Shown one piece after another: positions 8,703 through 17,190 of a stretch of DNA of 64,000 nucleotides. Under the pieces are notes generated by a model. It searched no databases. It was not told the DNA's origin and saw only the letters and a program-made list of their open reading frames with translations. The position numbers and the translations under genes are program-made. How positions within the stretch are numbered: position 1 is the first letter of the stretch; every line of letters begins with the position of its first letter. The stretch is from Dysosmobacter segnis (GTDB lineage: Bacteria; Bacillota; Clostridia; Oscillospirales; Oscillospiraceae): contig NZ_JACOQI010000011.1 of NCBI RefSeq assembly GCF_014297285.1, positions 1-64,000 on the forward strand. The letters are read 5' to 3'.

Positions 8703-9485
8703 TCAGACCTCCGCTGCGGTGACGCACCAGCGCTGGTCCCGCTGGTTGCGGACGCAGGTGTAGAGCGTCAGCATATTTTCGCCGGAGTCCGCAAGACCAC
8801 TGCGATCCGTTTCGCTGACCTTGCTGACATCCGTCACCTTGTAGGTACGGGTGCCCAGCTTGGTGGTCAGGGTAATTTTGTCCCCGATGTCCAGCGTGTG
8901 GATCTGGCCGAAGTAGCTGTTGGCGCCCCGGTTATGGGCGGCGAGGCAGACGTTGCCGTTCCAGATGGAGGTGTCCTCAAAGTGCCCGATCCCCTTGGCA
9001 AGCGTCTTGATGTCCGTCCCCTGATAGATGCGGACGCTCAGATCCAGCGTGGGGATCTCCAGCCTGCCGAGGGAGCTGTTTTTGTAGTAGAGGTCGCCCG
9101 TCACCTCTGTGAACAGCACGGCGGGCTGATAGCCGCTGCCTCCATTCACCGTGCTGCCTGGGGTGACAACAGTGGCGGCGCTGCCGCCAATGACCGCGCC
9201 GGACGCGGGAATACCACCGGGGGCAAGGTTTGGCGTGAGGTACTCGCCGGTATGGAGGGCGTTCATACTCTCCGAGCCAAATGCAGGCGGAATAAGCGCG
9301 GCGTTCTTGCTCATGTCGGCGTTTTTCATAGCGCCGCCATCCGCCGTGTGAATCACTTCAATGGAGGTGTCCTTACCGAAATCGTAATCGTCCGGCGCGT
9401 CAATGCTGTATTCCAGCGCATACGTCGGAGCCGCCAGAGCCGCTGTCATGCAAAGGCTCAGACAAAGGGTAATGATCTTTTTCAT
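8703..9485 (-). CDS. Sortase (class D/B-like) of the element
   Basis: 260-aa transpeptidase. The C-terminal 130 residues form a sortase fold with the catalytic His in AAHNRG, the Cys in LYTCVRNQ and the Arg in QRWCVTA. The N-terminus is a signal peptide (residues about 1-23, ending PTYA) rather than a plain membrane anchor, followed by about 100 low-complexity residues. The usual substrate would be an LPxTG-like motif; the giant adhesin of the same operon ends in LPRTGY. The gene overlaps the upstream membrane protein by four bases (ATGA), so the two are translationally coupled. Confidence 0.87.
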   Translation of the reverse strand: MKKIITLCLSLCMTAALAAPTYALEYSIDAPDDYDFGKDTSIEVIHTADGGAMKNADMSKNAALIPPAFGSESMNALHTGEYLTPNLAPGGIPASGAVIGGSAATVVTPGSTVNGGSGYQPAVLFTEVTGDLYYKNSSLGRLEIPTLDLSVRIYQGTDIKTLAKGIGHFEDTSIWNGNVCLAAHNRGANSYFGQIHTLDIGDKITLTTKLGTRTYKVTDVSKVSETDRSGLADSGENMLTLYTCVRNQRDQRWCVTAAEV

Positions 9486-10399
9486 TCTGTATCCTCCTCA
9501 TCCGCGTTTTCTTTTCTGTGCTTCACCAGCAGCGCACCACCGACGCCCGCGCCTGCCGCGGCCACGATCCCAATGGGGATGAGCACATAAGACCAGCGGA
9601 ACGCGGACGCCGTGGCGGGTGTCTCCGCAGGCTCCGTGGGCTGGATGGGCGTTCCCTCAAAGATAGCCACATAGCGGACACGGTTCAAGGCGATCCGGCT
9701 GACGGTCCCGGCGTAGTCCGCCGTGACGGTATAGCCTTTCACATAGCTGCTGGTGGCGCTGCCGGAATAGGTGGCAACGGCCGTGTAGCGATCTGCCACA
9801 GCGTAGCCGTCCAGATTGGCGGTGTTGTCCGTCTGCCACTGGATGTCCGTGAGCGTCAGGGTCCTGCCGTTTTCCGTAATGGTTTTGGGAAGATACTGCG
9901 TATCCTGCTCGGCAAGGTTAGGATAGCTGCGCTTGGTGGTGATTTCCCTGGTGGAGCTGCCATAGCCGGACGGCTCCACCTGCACGGTATCAAGTCGGAG
10001 CGTCAGGGTCCCCATGAGGCCGTCATCCGTGATGAATTCCCGCTCCTGCGGCAGCAGCGCCAATACAGATTCCATGTCTTTTTTGGCGCTCTCGACGGAA
10101 ACGTGTTCCGTGTGCTGGCGGCTCTCATTTTCCGGAAGCTCCTGCTTCAGAAGGTCCGTCAGGGTGTAGTGAAAGCCGTCCTGCCGGAAGTCCGAGCGGG
10201 GAATACCGGCAGGATCATCTTCGGGGCTCAGATCATAGATTTTTTTCAGTTCCGTACCATCGTCACTGCGAACGATGGCGGTGGGGTAGCAAACCTTGGC
10301 GTTCGGTACCGCAGGCTCAAAGTCCGCCGCCAGCGCGGTGGGCGTCAGCGCCAGGGTCAGGCACAGCGCCGCGGCGCAAAGGGAAAGCATTCGTTTCAT
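9482..10399 (-). CDS. Exported single-pass membrane protein of unknown function
   Basis: 305-aa protein with a signal peptide (cleavage likely after LTPTALAA), a long beta-rich extracytoplasmic region, a Pro/Thr-rich linker near residue 260 and one C-terminal membrane helix (SYVLIPIGIVAAAGAGVGGALL), ending in a short charged cytoplasmic tail. I do not recognise a named domain. Orthologues sit beside sortases in clostridial conjugative elements, so a role in building or presenting the adhesin is plausible but unproven. The ATG at 10399 is preceded by AAGGAGG; its end overlaps the sortase start. Confidence 0.75.
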   Translation of the reverse strand: MKRMLSLCAAALCLTLALTPTALAADFEPAVPNAKVCYPTAIVRSDDGTELKKIYDLSPEDDPAGIPRSDFRQDGFHYTLTDLLKQELPENESRQHTEHVSVESAKKDMESVLALLPQEREFITDDGLMGTLTLRLDTVQVEPSGYGSSTREITTKRSYPNLAEQDTQYLPKTITENGRTLTLTDIQWQTDNTANLDGYAVADRYTAVATYSGSATSSYVKGYTVTADYAGTVSRIALNRVRYVAIFEGTPIQPTEPAETPATASAFRWSYVLIPIGIVAAAGAGVGGALLVKHRKENADEEDTE

Positions 10400-10412
10400 G
10401 TTGTCATCCTCC

Positions 10413-11030
10413 TTAATGTTTCTTCATTTTATAGTGATCTCTTGTCTGCTCCAGCAGGAGGTCATATTCCCAAGGCTCCACTTCTAAGGAGAGGTAGGCG
10501 CCGTCCTTCGTCATGCCGTCCACCCGATAGCGCAACACCAGAGGAAGCTGCCTCTGCTTTTTCACATCCTGGGGTGAGAGCCAGCCAGCGCCTTCTACAA
10601 AAACAGCGCGAATAGCGGAATCATAGTTTTCTTCATAGCCCTGCCAGAGAAGGGCCTCCCGCAGTTCTTTCCGCAGCTTCTTGCACTGGGGGACGGGGAT
10701 CAGGCGCTCCGGCTCCAGCAGAAAACGGGGGCGCAGGCTTTCCAAGCAAATATCCAGCGCGTCTTTCAGGGCAGCGTTCTTTTTCGTCATGCCGCCGCGC
10801 CAGTGATCTGCCGCCAGAACATCCTCGCCCTGGGCATCGCCGGGGAAAAGACGCACACAGCGGATGAGCTCATAGGCGTGGGCATCATCCGCCATGCCGA
10901 GGACGCGGGCCCCATCCATAGGGAGAGACCGGTAATGGGAGATCGCGTCATTCAACGCGGAAAAACGTTTCACACCCCAGCCGGATCTTCCGGGCCGAAG
11001 ATCGTCCACGGTATAATAGGTCACGCTCAT
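10413..11030 (-). CDS. YodL-domain protein
   Basis: 205-aa soluble protein. The first half (VTYYTVDDLRPGRSGWGVKRF onwards) fits the YodL-like domain of conjugative elements and large polyvalent phage/plasmid proteins. The second half is not recognised. Such genes are common in the leading accessory part of clostridial ICEs, and roles in establishment or counter-defence have been proposed, without direct evidence here. It ends in a Met/Lys-rich HYKMKKH. The ATG at 11030 follows GAGGAGG, which lies just after the stop of the DUF3849 gene. Confidence 0.7.
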   Translation of the reverse strand: MSVTYYTVDDLRPGRSGWGVKRFSALNDAISHYRSLPMDGARVLGMADDAHAYELIRCVRLFPGDAQGEDVLAADHWRGGMTKKNAALKDALDICLESLRPRFLLEPERLIPVPQCKKLRKELREALLWQGYEENYDSAIRAVFVEGAGWLSPQDVKKQRQLPLVLRYRVDGMTKDGAYLSLEVEPWEYDLLLEQTRDHYKMKKH

Positions 11031-11043
11031 GCAAGTATCCTCC

Positions 11044-11778
11044 TCACTTCATTTTCATACCGCCCATTGTGGGGGCGTCCGTCTGTTCCTGTGTCATCAT
11101 CTCCTCCAGCTTTTCACGTGCCCAGTCGGGCAGAAACTTGTCATCCAGTACGCCAATGAAATCCTCCCGGTTCCATCTGGCTGTTTCACCGTCCGAGAGG
11201 CAGGTGGCGAAAACCGCTCGACCACTGGAATGCGGCTCGCAGCCAAAACCGCTCCGAGCATACCAGAGCTGGTTTTTCTGCCCCCAATACTGCTCCCGCA
11301 GCGCCTCCGGCGACAGCACTAGCACCTTGCCGGTGAAGTCCTGCTCCGCGCGGTCACCAACGCAATGCTCCGCGCCAAAGAGATTTAACGCCTGCACTGC
11401 CTTACGGTAGAAAGTGACGAAGCCATCCAGCACAGCCGGATGGCTTCGGACAACAAAGTCGCTGTTGTGGTTGATGTCTTTGGGAATGCAGGCGCGCTCC
11501 GCCCACTGCTTGTTGGCATGACCGAAGCGCCCGTCCCACTTGAGTTCGTGCAAGGTGTTGGCAAGCACCCACGCGGTGCGTTTGTAGCCGTATTCCTCCA
11601 GCACCGGCGTGATACAGTTCTTGTCCAGATGCATTCCGTCGAAGCTCTGACGGATGGTGTCCTCGATGGCGTTGCGGCAGGCGATGTTCGCCTTGTGGCT
11701 CTCCCGCCAGAGGGAAAGCTCGTTCCGATCTCTCGCCTCGGCAGAGGAATAGGGGTAGAGATAGGTGTCATTCGTCAT
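11044..11778 (-). CDS. DUF3849 family protein
   Basis: 244-aa soluble protein. The N-terminal 130 residues (YPYSSAEARDRNELSLWRES, ACRNAIEDTIRQSFDGMHLD, VLEEYGYKRTAWVLANTL) match DUF3849, a domain typical of conjugative elements of gut Clostridia. The function is unknown. The C-terminus reads PTMGGMKMK, one of the recurrent tails in this operon. The start overlaps the end of the preceding gene by 11 bases; its AGGAGG is encoded in that gene's last codons, implying coupled translation. Confidence 0.8.
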   Translation of the reverse strand: MTNDTYLYPYSSAEARDRNELSLWRESHKANIACRNAIEDTIRQSFDGMHLDKNCITPVLEEYGYKRTAWVLANTLHELKWDGRFGHANKQWAERACIPKDINHNSDFVVRSHPAVLDGFVTFYRKAVQALNLFGAEHCVGDRAEQDFTGKVLVLSPEALREQYWGQKNQLWYARSGFGCEPHSSGRAVFATCLSDGETARWNREDFIGVLDDKFLPDWAREKLEEMMTQEQTDAPTMGGMKMK

Positions 11779-12289
11779 GATCCAGTTCCTCCTTCAAAAG
11801 CAGGAAGAGCCCGGACAACGAAACGCCCGCGCTTTTCAGCAGATCGCGGAAGTCATCATCCAGACTCTTCATCATTTCATATACATTTGTATCAGTGCCG
11901 GACCGCAGTACCAGCGTACCGTCCTTCACCGCGCATTCGAAATCGCCTTCCTCCGGGTCAATGCCGGCCTCTGCCAGCATACACAGCGGCAGGACGTCCT
12001 GAAAACACTCTTTTTCCCAATGGCATCCATCGCAAGCGTCATTTTCGGCGCCGTGGGCCAGAGCGCTGCTTTTTCCCAGTCGGAACAGGAGCTCTGCGTT
12101 GATCGCCGTCAGCAGTTGGAAGGTTTTCAGTGTTTGCGCGACAGACAATTTGTCCGGCAGCAGCAGAACGCAGCCGTTTTCGGTATGGATCGTCAGATCG
12201 CTGGTTTCGGCAAGGCCGGAGAGCTGCAAAGCGGCGCGGGGGATGGTAAGGGTCTTGTTCGCGGGGTCATGGTTCAAATGGAATTTCAT
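11768..12289 (-). CDS. Unknown protein with AbrB-like N-terminus and Cys cluster
   Basis: 173-aa protein. Residues 1-50 (NKTLTIPRAALQLSGLAETS, then GCVLLLPDKLS) look like a swapped-hairpin AbrB/SpoVT-type fold, which in known cases binds DNA or serves as an antitoxin. A CDGCHWEKEC cluster (about residues 86-95) could bind a metal. The C-terminus is helical. No family name is firm. The ATG at 12289 has AGGAGG seven to eight bases upstream, and the end overlaps the DUF3849 gene. Confidence 0.6.
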   Translation of the reverse strand: MKFHLNHDPANKTLTIPRAALQLSGLAETSDLTIHTENGCVLLLPDKLSVAQTLKTFQLLTAINAELLFRLGKSSALAHGAENDACDGCHWEKECFQDVLPLCMLAEAGIDPEEGDFECAVKDGTLVLRSGTDTNVYEMMKSLDDDFRDLLKSAGVSLSGLFLLLKEELDHDE

Positions 12290-12301
12290 CTTGTTTGCCT
12301 C

Positions 12302-13327
12302 CTATTGTAATAAGTTTTGGTTGGAAGCCCGACATCCGGCTGGGCTTTCTTTCCGTCTTGGTGGATGATTTGGAATGTGGACCAGCTTCAGTTCCCACTC
12401 GCCCAGAGATTCGTCAAAGAGGTTCAGTTGCCGGGTCATATAAGGGCGGGGGTCATAGTTGGTGAGGATGAGCTCGCCAAAGGACGCGCCCTTTTTCTGA
12501 GACAGCGGGTTGCCGCGCTGGAAGGATAAAATGTACCAGTCTCTATAGAGTTTGCGGATGAAGGAGCAGTCATTGTAGGAGAGGACGACATAGCCCTTGC
12601 AGGCAGACAGCACCTGCCACAGCCGGACATGGAATTTACGAAAATGTCTGGTTTTTCCTACGATCCGATAGATCCGCTCCGTTTTGACATAGGGTGGATC
12701 GGCATAGATGAGACCGTCCTCTCGGTCCCGCTCCCGAATGAGCTGCAAGGCGTTTTTGTTCTCCAGCGGCACGTCCTTCAGCCGTGCGGACACAGGTGGA
12801 AACAGTTTCAAAAGGTTTTCAACATCCATGCCCTTGACGCCGAAGGAGGTGACCGTCGCGCTGAAGCTGCCCCGGATGGCGAGGTAATACGCCGCCGCCC
12901 GTTTTACATCGAACAGTGCCAGCCGCTCCTGAAAAATGGGGAGCAGCTCCCCGGCCTGTTCCTCCGTAAAACAGGAGCGGTCGCCCAGACACGCGATCTC
13001 TGCCTGCACATTTTGATAGTAGACCTCCTTGTGGGCGACAAAGTCACGGTAATACTCGAAAAGCCTGCGGCTGTGGATGGGCAGGAATTTCAGCTCCCGC
13101 AGCAGAACGTTGGAGCACTCCTTGATGCAGGAATACAGGTTCACCAGCTCGGCGTCCAAGTCATTATAGATGTCCAAGCGGCTTGGGTCCTGGGGCAGCG
13201 CCAGCAGCACCGCGCCGCTGCCGCCGAAGGGCTCCACATACTGCGCCAGCTTCGCAGGGAAGGTTTGCAGGATGTAGGGCGCGATCTTCTCCTTGCCGCC
13301 GATCCACGGAAAGGGCGGCTTAGCCAT
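12302..13327 (-). CDS. Dam-type DNA adenine N6-methyltransferase
   Basis: 341-aa D12-class adenine methyltransferase. The N-terminal AdoMet motif reads PPFPWIGGKEKI, followed by YVEPFGGSGAVLL; the catalytic motif DPPY lies near residue 230 (DGLIYADPPYVKTER). It probably methylates element or host DNA to escape restriction or to control replication; the target site cannot be read. There is no partner endonuclease nearby, so it is an orphan enzyme. The ATG at 13327 is preceded by GGGGAGG encoded within the last codons of the upstream gene (overlap of eight bases); an ATG at 13342 is less likely. Confidence 0.88.
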   Translation of the reverse strand: MAKPPFPWIGGKEKIAPYILQTFPAKLAQYVEPFGGSGAVLLALPQDPSRLDIYNDLDAELVNLYSCIKECSNVLLRELKFLPIHSRRLFEYYRDFVAHKEVYYQNVQAEIACLGDRSCFTEEQAGELLPIFQERLALFDVKRAAAYYLAIRGSFSATVTSFGVKGMDVENLLKLFPPVSARLKDVPLENKNALQLIRERDREDGLIYADPPYVKTERIYRIVGKTRHFRKFHVRLWQVLSACKGYVVLSYNDCSFIRKLYRDWYILSFQRGNPLSQKKGASFGELILTNYDPRPYMTRQLNLFDESLGEWELKLVHIPNHPPRRKESPAGCRASNQNLLQ

Positions 13328-13634
13328 GTCCGGCCTCCCCATGCTCCCGGAAGCGTTCCATAGACCGTTCCAGACCGCTGATGGCCGCCTCCAGTCCGGA
13401 TACCATCTGCTTTAGCTGGCGGATGGTGTCATAGACCTCGTCGGCATTGGTGGCATAGAAGTAGCCGCTGCGGTCACTGGCAATGGGGTGCTCCTTGCAC
13501 CGCAGCCGGTTGACCTGCTTTCGCAGGCAAGTCCCACTGATATGGAGGGTCCGCTCCAGCTCCGTTCCGCTGGCGCGGTTCGCTTTTCCGAAACAGGAGC
13601 CTTCGAGATATGCAAGAATTTTTTCGTTTTGCAT
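13320..13634 (-). CDS. Small winged-helix/coiled-coil protein
   Basis: 104-aa basic protein. Residues 1-60 resemble a winged helix (SGTELERTLHISGTCLRKQV as helix-turn-helix, then a wing with SDRSGYFYATN), and residues 62-100 form a coiled coil (DTIRQLKQMVSGLEAAISGL). A DNA-binding or adaptor role for replication or transcription of the element is plausible. It directly precedes and overlaps the methyltransferase gene. The ATG at 13634 follows AAAGGAAA. Confidence 0.65.
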   Translation of the reverse strand: MQNEKILAYLEGSCFGKANRASGTELERTLHISGTCLRKQVNRLRCKEHPIASDRSGYFYATNADEVYDTIRQLKQMVSGLEAAISGLERSMERFREHGEAGHG

Positions 13635-13681
13635 TGTGATTTCCTTTCCGGGACTGTACTCCCGGAGGAAGGGACAATGCG

Positions 13682-13724
13682 CAAAAAAGAAGGGGCCGCT
13701 TTCCCCCTCCGGGAATACGGCCCC
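13682..13724 (-). terminator. Intra-operon terminator before the winged-helix gene
   Basis: On the minus strand GGGGCCG and CGGCCCC pair around an inner GC-rich loop and are followed by TTCTTTTTT, a classical Rho-independent form. The next gene starts at 13634, only about 50 bases on, so the stop must be bypassed for downstream transfer genes to be read. Confidence 0.7.
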
Positions 13725-13763
13725 TAAAATGATTCTGATCCGCGTTCGCGGGTCAAGGCGGTG

Positions 13764-14966
13764 TTATTTCATCTTCATCTCCATTTTCTGTGTTTCCTGC
13801 ATTGGTGACAGCATGGGCTGATAGTCCGCACGGTGCAGCAGGCCGTAGGGTGAAAGCACTGCATTGTCCTCCTTGATGATGTCGCAGCCGTAGGCGTAGA
13901 GGTTCACATGGGAGAGCAACAGCTCCGCCGGGTGGTCATCCGTCATGAAGTGAAGCTGGTCGATGGCAGTTTCCTGCGGTGAACTGATCTTCGGCGTGAG
14001 GACGTAGTCCGCCAGATGCTCCGTCAAGCCCATGGCGGTTTCGATGTCCCGTACCTCGAACTGCTCCAGCAGAGCCTTCAGCTTTGGCACCTCGGATCTC
14101 GGAATGTCCCGTGCGGCCTTGGTGAAGGCGTTAAATTCCTCCAGCTCCATGGGCAGATCGGTGAAGTCCGCCGCATAGGGGATGATCCCGTCATAATCAA
14201 TGACCGTGACGCCCTCCCAGCCCTCCACACCGAGCTGTTCCTGCGCGTCCAGCAGCTCCGCCTCTGCTGCGGGAAGATCCAGTGTCACCGTGCGCGCATC
14301 GCCAATGTCGGGATGCAGTCCGAGCGTGAGCCGGAAGAGGTATCCCGGCTTTCCCGGCAGCGTTTTTTGGACGGGCGGCGCGGTGGTCAATTCGCCATCC
14401 CGCAGTACATACAGACTGTCCACAAAAACGCCGTTTTCACTGCACCGCATCATTCTTCCGATGCCGGCGAAGTCCAGCATCTCGAACACCTCGTTGGATA
14501 CGCCGTCCAGTTCGGGGACAAAGTCGTTTTCCGCGTAGAAGCGGCCAAGCTGGGCGTCATCTGCGGCATCCACTACATGATAACAGTCGGTCTTTGCGCT
14601 GACAGCCAGATCTCTCATATCCTGCATTGTGATGATACCGCCGTTGGTGTTTACTTTTTTCTGCACCTCCATGGAGAACAGTCCCTCAAAGGCGATCCCC
14701 TGTACCTCATCCAACGTCGCAAGCCTTGCGGCAAGGTCGTTGAGCTCGTTGAGACTGATATCCAGCTCCTCTAAATGCGGGGCAAGATATTCGAAAGCAT
14801 AGTAATCGTCGATCTCCATGTACAGTGCTTCGCCATCCTTCAGCCGCACCTTTTCCATCGCGTCCCACAGCTCCCACGGGGAGGCGGGCAGTTCCAGCTT
14901 GGCATACGCCTCGTTGTTGGGTACGTCTTCTTTCGCAAGATATACCTCGAATATCTTCTTACCCAA
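13764..14966 (-). CDS. ArdA-like antirestriction protein, copy 1
   Basis: 400-aa acidic protein, related in layout to the second ArdA-like protein at 17381-18568: an N-terminal domain with LELPASPWELWDAMEKV, then a helical stretch ELNDLAARLATL, a middle beta domain, and a C-terminal part with DYVLTPK. ArdA proteins mimic bent B-DNA with surface Asp/Glu and block type I restriction enzymes on entry to a new host. Similarity is weaker than for copy 2. The start is TTG at 14966; the GGGAGGG seven bases before it is encoded in the last codons of the upstream gene. The protein ends in KMEMKMK. Confidence 0.7.
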   Translation of the reverse strand: MGKKIFEVYLAKEDVPNNEAYAKLELPASPWELWDAMEKVRLKDGEALYMEIDDYYAFEYLAPHLEELDISLNELNDLAARLATLDEVQGIAFEGLFSMEVQKKVNTNGGIITMQDMRDLAVSAKTDCYHVVDAADDAQLGRFYAENDFVPELDGVSNEVFEMLDFAGIGRMMRCSENGVFVDSLYVLRDGELTTAPPVQKTLPGKPGYLFRLTLGLHPDIGDARTVTLDLPAAEAELLDAQEQLGVEGWEGVTVIDYDGIIPYAADFTDLPMELEEFNAFTKAARDIPRSEVPKLKALLEQFEVRDIETAMGLTEHLADYVLTPKISSPQETAIDQLHFMTDDHPAELLLSHVNLYAYGCDIIKEDNAVLSPYGLLHRADYQPMLSPMQETQKMEMKMK

Positions 14967-15702
14967 GAGTCATCCCTCCCATTTTCATCCCATTCTGCTC
15001 ACGGAGTTTGGGGGCGAACAATTCCTGTTCCGTCTGGATACTCCACTCGTCCGAATTCCAAAAGTGGACATACAATTCACCGCCGTCATCCACGGAAATC
15101 TCCCGCTGCTCAAAACCCTCGCACCAGCCGTCCGAAGCCTGTCCGGTGATAAACTCTTTCAAAGTATCCATTTCGGTGTCCGACAATTCCCCGGCGACAC
15201 GGCATTCCGCCACACCCCAGAGCTGCCGGTCACGTTCCTCTACGGTGAAGACGGCGGAGCGCACCTTGTGGTCAACGCTGTCGGCTTCATCATACCAATG
15301 CATGAGACCTCGCTCGGTTTCCTCCGGCATCCGGTTTTTCACCAGCGCCGCCGTGATCTGATCCTGATAGCCCCGCAGCTCACTGCCCTCCAGCAATGTG
15401 CTGCTATCGTCAAAGTCACCATACTCGTTCCGCTCGTAGAGATCGGCGGTCAGGGGCATATACAGCTTGAGCGTGGTCAGCTTGGGCGGCAGCACCGTGA
15501 AGCTGTCCTCGCCGGGGGCGAGCGGCAGCGTGCGGCCATTGTCCCACTTCATAAAAATTTGCCCCTTATCGTCCACGAAGTCCACTTCGCCCTCCGTGCC
15601 GGGAAGAATGGGATGATAAGGGTCCTCCATCGAATTAAGCCGGATGCGGGTGCCGGGGGGATACTGCTCCTTGATAAAATTCACCATTTTTCTGTCCATC
15701 AT
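14959..15702 (-). CDS. DUF4314 / DUF6329-like element protein
   Basis: 247-aa protein. Residues 1-70 (PPGTRIRLNSMEDPYHPILP, then GEVDFVDDKGQIFMKWDNGR) fit the DUF4314 SH3-like domain. The C-terminal 60 residues (ASDGWCEGFEQREI, then LYVHFWNSDEWSI) resemble a domain annotated DUF6329. Both occur in accessory genes of Clostridia conjugative elements and have no known activity. The start overlaps the previous gene by four bases, and its ribosome site is in that gene's final codons. It ends in GMKMGGMTLG, which encodes the ribosome site of the next gene. Confidence 0.75.
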   Translation of the reverse strand: MMDRKMVNFIKEQYPPGTRIRLNSMEDPYHPILPGTEGEVDFVDDKGQIFMKWDNGRTLPLAPGEDSFTVLPPKLTTLKLYMPLTADLYERNEYGDFDDSSTLLEGSELRGYQDQITAALVKNRMPEETERGLMHWYDEADSVDHKVRSAVFTVEERDRQLWGVAECRVAGELSDTEMDTLKEFITGQASDGWCEGFEQREISVDDGGELYVHFWNSDEWSIQTEQELFAPKLREQNGMKMGGMTLG

Positions 15703-16403
15703 TTTATTCCTCCCATTGTCATGCCCTGATCGGGCATTTTTTGATATTCCTCCAACTGACGGGGATTTTCCTCGCCATAAAGGTCAAAAACGATATCGTC
15801 CACTGCCTTGCGGACGGCGGGATCATCGGTCACCACTTCATAGCGCAGACCTGTGGTCGGACGATACGGAAGTTCTTCCCGCACACACTTGAGAAAGGCT
15901 TCGGCATCGGTAAACTCCTGTGTATCGCCGTTGGCATAGGACACGCGGCCCACCAGGGGCTTGTCCCGCGCCGTGTTCTGCCGCTGGACGGCCAAATCGT
16001 ATACCGCGAGGTAGCCGTTATAATCGCCCGGAGAGGGGTTGCAGCGCAGACAGTATCGGTAGCGCTCCGTTTCCACGATGTAGCCATAGTTCTGTACATA
16101 GCCACCGTCGATTTTTCCGCCGTGGTCATAGCAGAAACGCTCCATCGCGAAGCGGTTTTTCAGCACATCTTCACGGAGCTTACCAACGATCTGCTGCAAC
16201 TCCGCTTTGAACGCGGGGCTGTTCAGTTCCTCCGGGCCACGAGGCCACCATGTATGCCAAAATTCGTTTCCGCTGCGCCCGAAGTCCATGCGGACACAGC
16301 CGACAGCGCCAAGACGCTTATTTTCTTCGGGGTGCTGGGCATAAAATAAGCCCGCCTCCTCCGGGCGGGCAGGACGGATATGAAATTGTGTTGCATCTTT
16401 CAA
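15699..16403 (-). CDS. LPD28-like accessory protein
   Basis: 234-aa soluble protein. The segment EFTDAEAFLKCVREELPYRP and DPAVRKAVDDIVFDLYG match what I know as large-polyvalent-protein-associated domain LPD28. The N-terminal 130 residues (GCVRMDFGRSGNEFWHTWWP, RFCYDHGGKIDGGYVQNYGY) are a separate unrecognised domain. The role is unknown. The start is TTG at 16403 with AAAGGAGAT upstream. It is the first minus-strand gene after the inserted tag gene, and no clear own promoter is visible. It ends in GMTMGGIK, which encodes the GGGAGGA for the next start. Confidence 0.65.
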   Translation of the reverse strand: MKDATQFHIRPARPEEAGLFYAQHPEENKRLGAVGCVRMDFGRSGNEFWHTWWPRGPEELNSPAFKAELQQIVGKLREDVLKNRFAMERFCYDHGGKIDGGYVQNYGYIVETERYRYCLRCNPSPGDYNGYLAVYDLAVQRQNTARDKPLVGRVSYANGDTQEFTDAEAFLKCVREELPYRPTTGLRYEVVTDDPAVRKAVDDIVFDLYGEENPRQLEEYQKMPDQGMTMGGIK

Positions 16404-16435
16404 GGTTAAGATCTCCTTTCGGTGTAGAATTTGGC

Positions 16436-16464
16436 TTTACACATTTTTGGGGGTGTGCTATGAT
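16436..16464 (+). promoter_or_regulatory. Promoter of the tag gene
   Basis: TTTACA (16436-16441), a 17-base spacer and TATGAT (16459-16464) form a near-consensus sigma-A promoter 39 bases before the ATG at 16503. Confidence 0.75.
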
Positions 16465-16502
16465 GTGGCAAACAAAAGTGAGTTTATAGGACGGAGAAAC
16501 TT

Positions 16503-17069
16503 ATGGAAGAATTGATACAAAGATGTTCATGGGCAACTACCGACTTATATAAAGAGTATCATGATAATGAATGGGGAAAGCCCGTTCATGATGAGAATAA
16601 ATTATTTGAGATGTTAATACTTGAAGGTATGCAGGCAGGACTATCGTGGCTGACAATACTAAACAAAAGAGAGGCATTTAGAATTGCTTTTGATAACTTT
16701 GACTGCAAAAAAGTAGCGCTGTACGATGATGCAAAAATAGAAGAGCTAATGCAAAATAGCAGCATTGTTCGTAATCGGTTAAAAATCAAATCAGCAATAA
16801 CAAATGCTCAACAGTTTATAAAAATCCAAGAATCGTATGGCAGTTTTGATTCGTTTATATGGTCTTATGTTGATGGTAAGCCAATTCTCAATCAGTTCCA
16901 AACTGAAACTGATATACCCGCAAGGACTGCACTCTCAGATCAAATTAGTAAAGACTTAAAAGAGCTTGGCTTTAAGTTTGTTGGTAGTACAATTATATAT
17001 GCCTATATGCAGGCAATAGGGATTGTCAATGACCATGTAAAAGGTTGCCATTTATATGCCAACAAATAG
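16503..17069 (+). CDS. tag: DNA-3-methyladenine glycosylase I
   Basis: 188-aa base-excision repair enzyme that removes 3-methyladenine from DNA. Family features are the zinc ligands Cys8 (RCSW) and His (EYHDNEWG) near the N-terminus and the HVKGCH pair near the C-terminus, and the active-site stretch LEGMQAGLSW. Length is normal. It is the only plus-strand gene inside the element, with its own promoter and terminator. Its base composition is strikingly AT-rich against the GC-rich genes on both sides, so it looks like a recent insertion of foreign cargo. It separates the ArdA copy 2 block from the LPD28-like gene. Confidence 0.93.
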   Translation: MEELIQRCSWATTDLYKEYHDNEWGKPVHDENKLFEMLILEGMQAGLSWLTILNKREAFRIAFDNFDCKKVALYDDAKIEELMQNSSIVRNRLKIKSAITNAQQFIKIQESYGSFDSFIWSYVDGKPILNQFQTETDIPARTALSDQISKDLKELGFKFVGSTIIYAYMQAIGIVNDHVKGCHLYANK

Positions 17070-17154
17070 CATTTCACTTTCGATTGATAGAACAGCAGCT
17101 CAGCAGGCTTGTTAAGGGCTTTCTACATCACAATTTCAAGTTTGTCTGCTTATT

Positions 17155-17188
17155 AAGCGGCTCGTTCCAAATGGATCGAGCCGCTTTT
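17155..17188 (+). terminator. Terminator of the tag gene
   Basis: AAGCGGCTCG and CGAGCCGCTT form a stem followed by TTTT on the plus strand, 85 bases after the tag stop codon. Confidence 0.75.
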
Positions 17189-17190
17189 AC

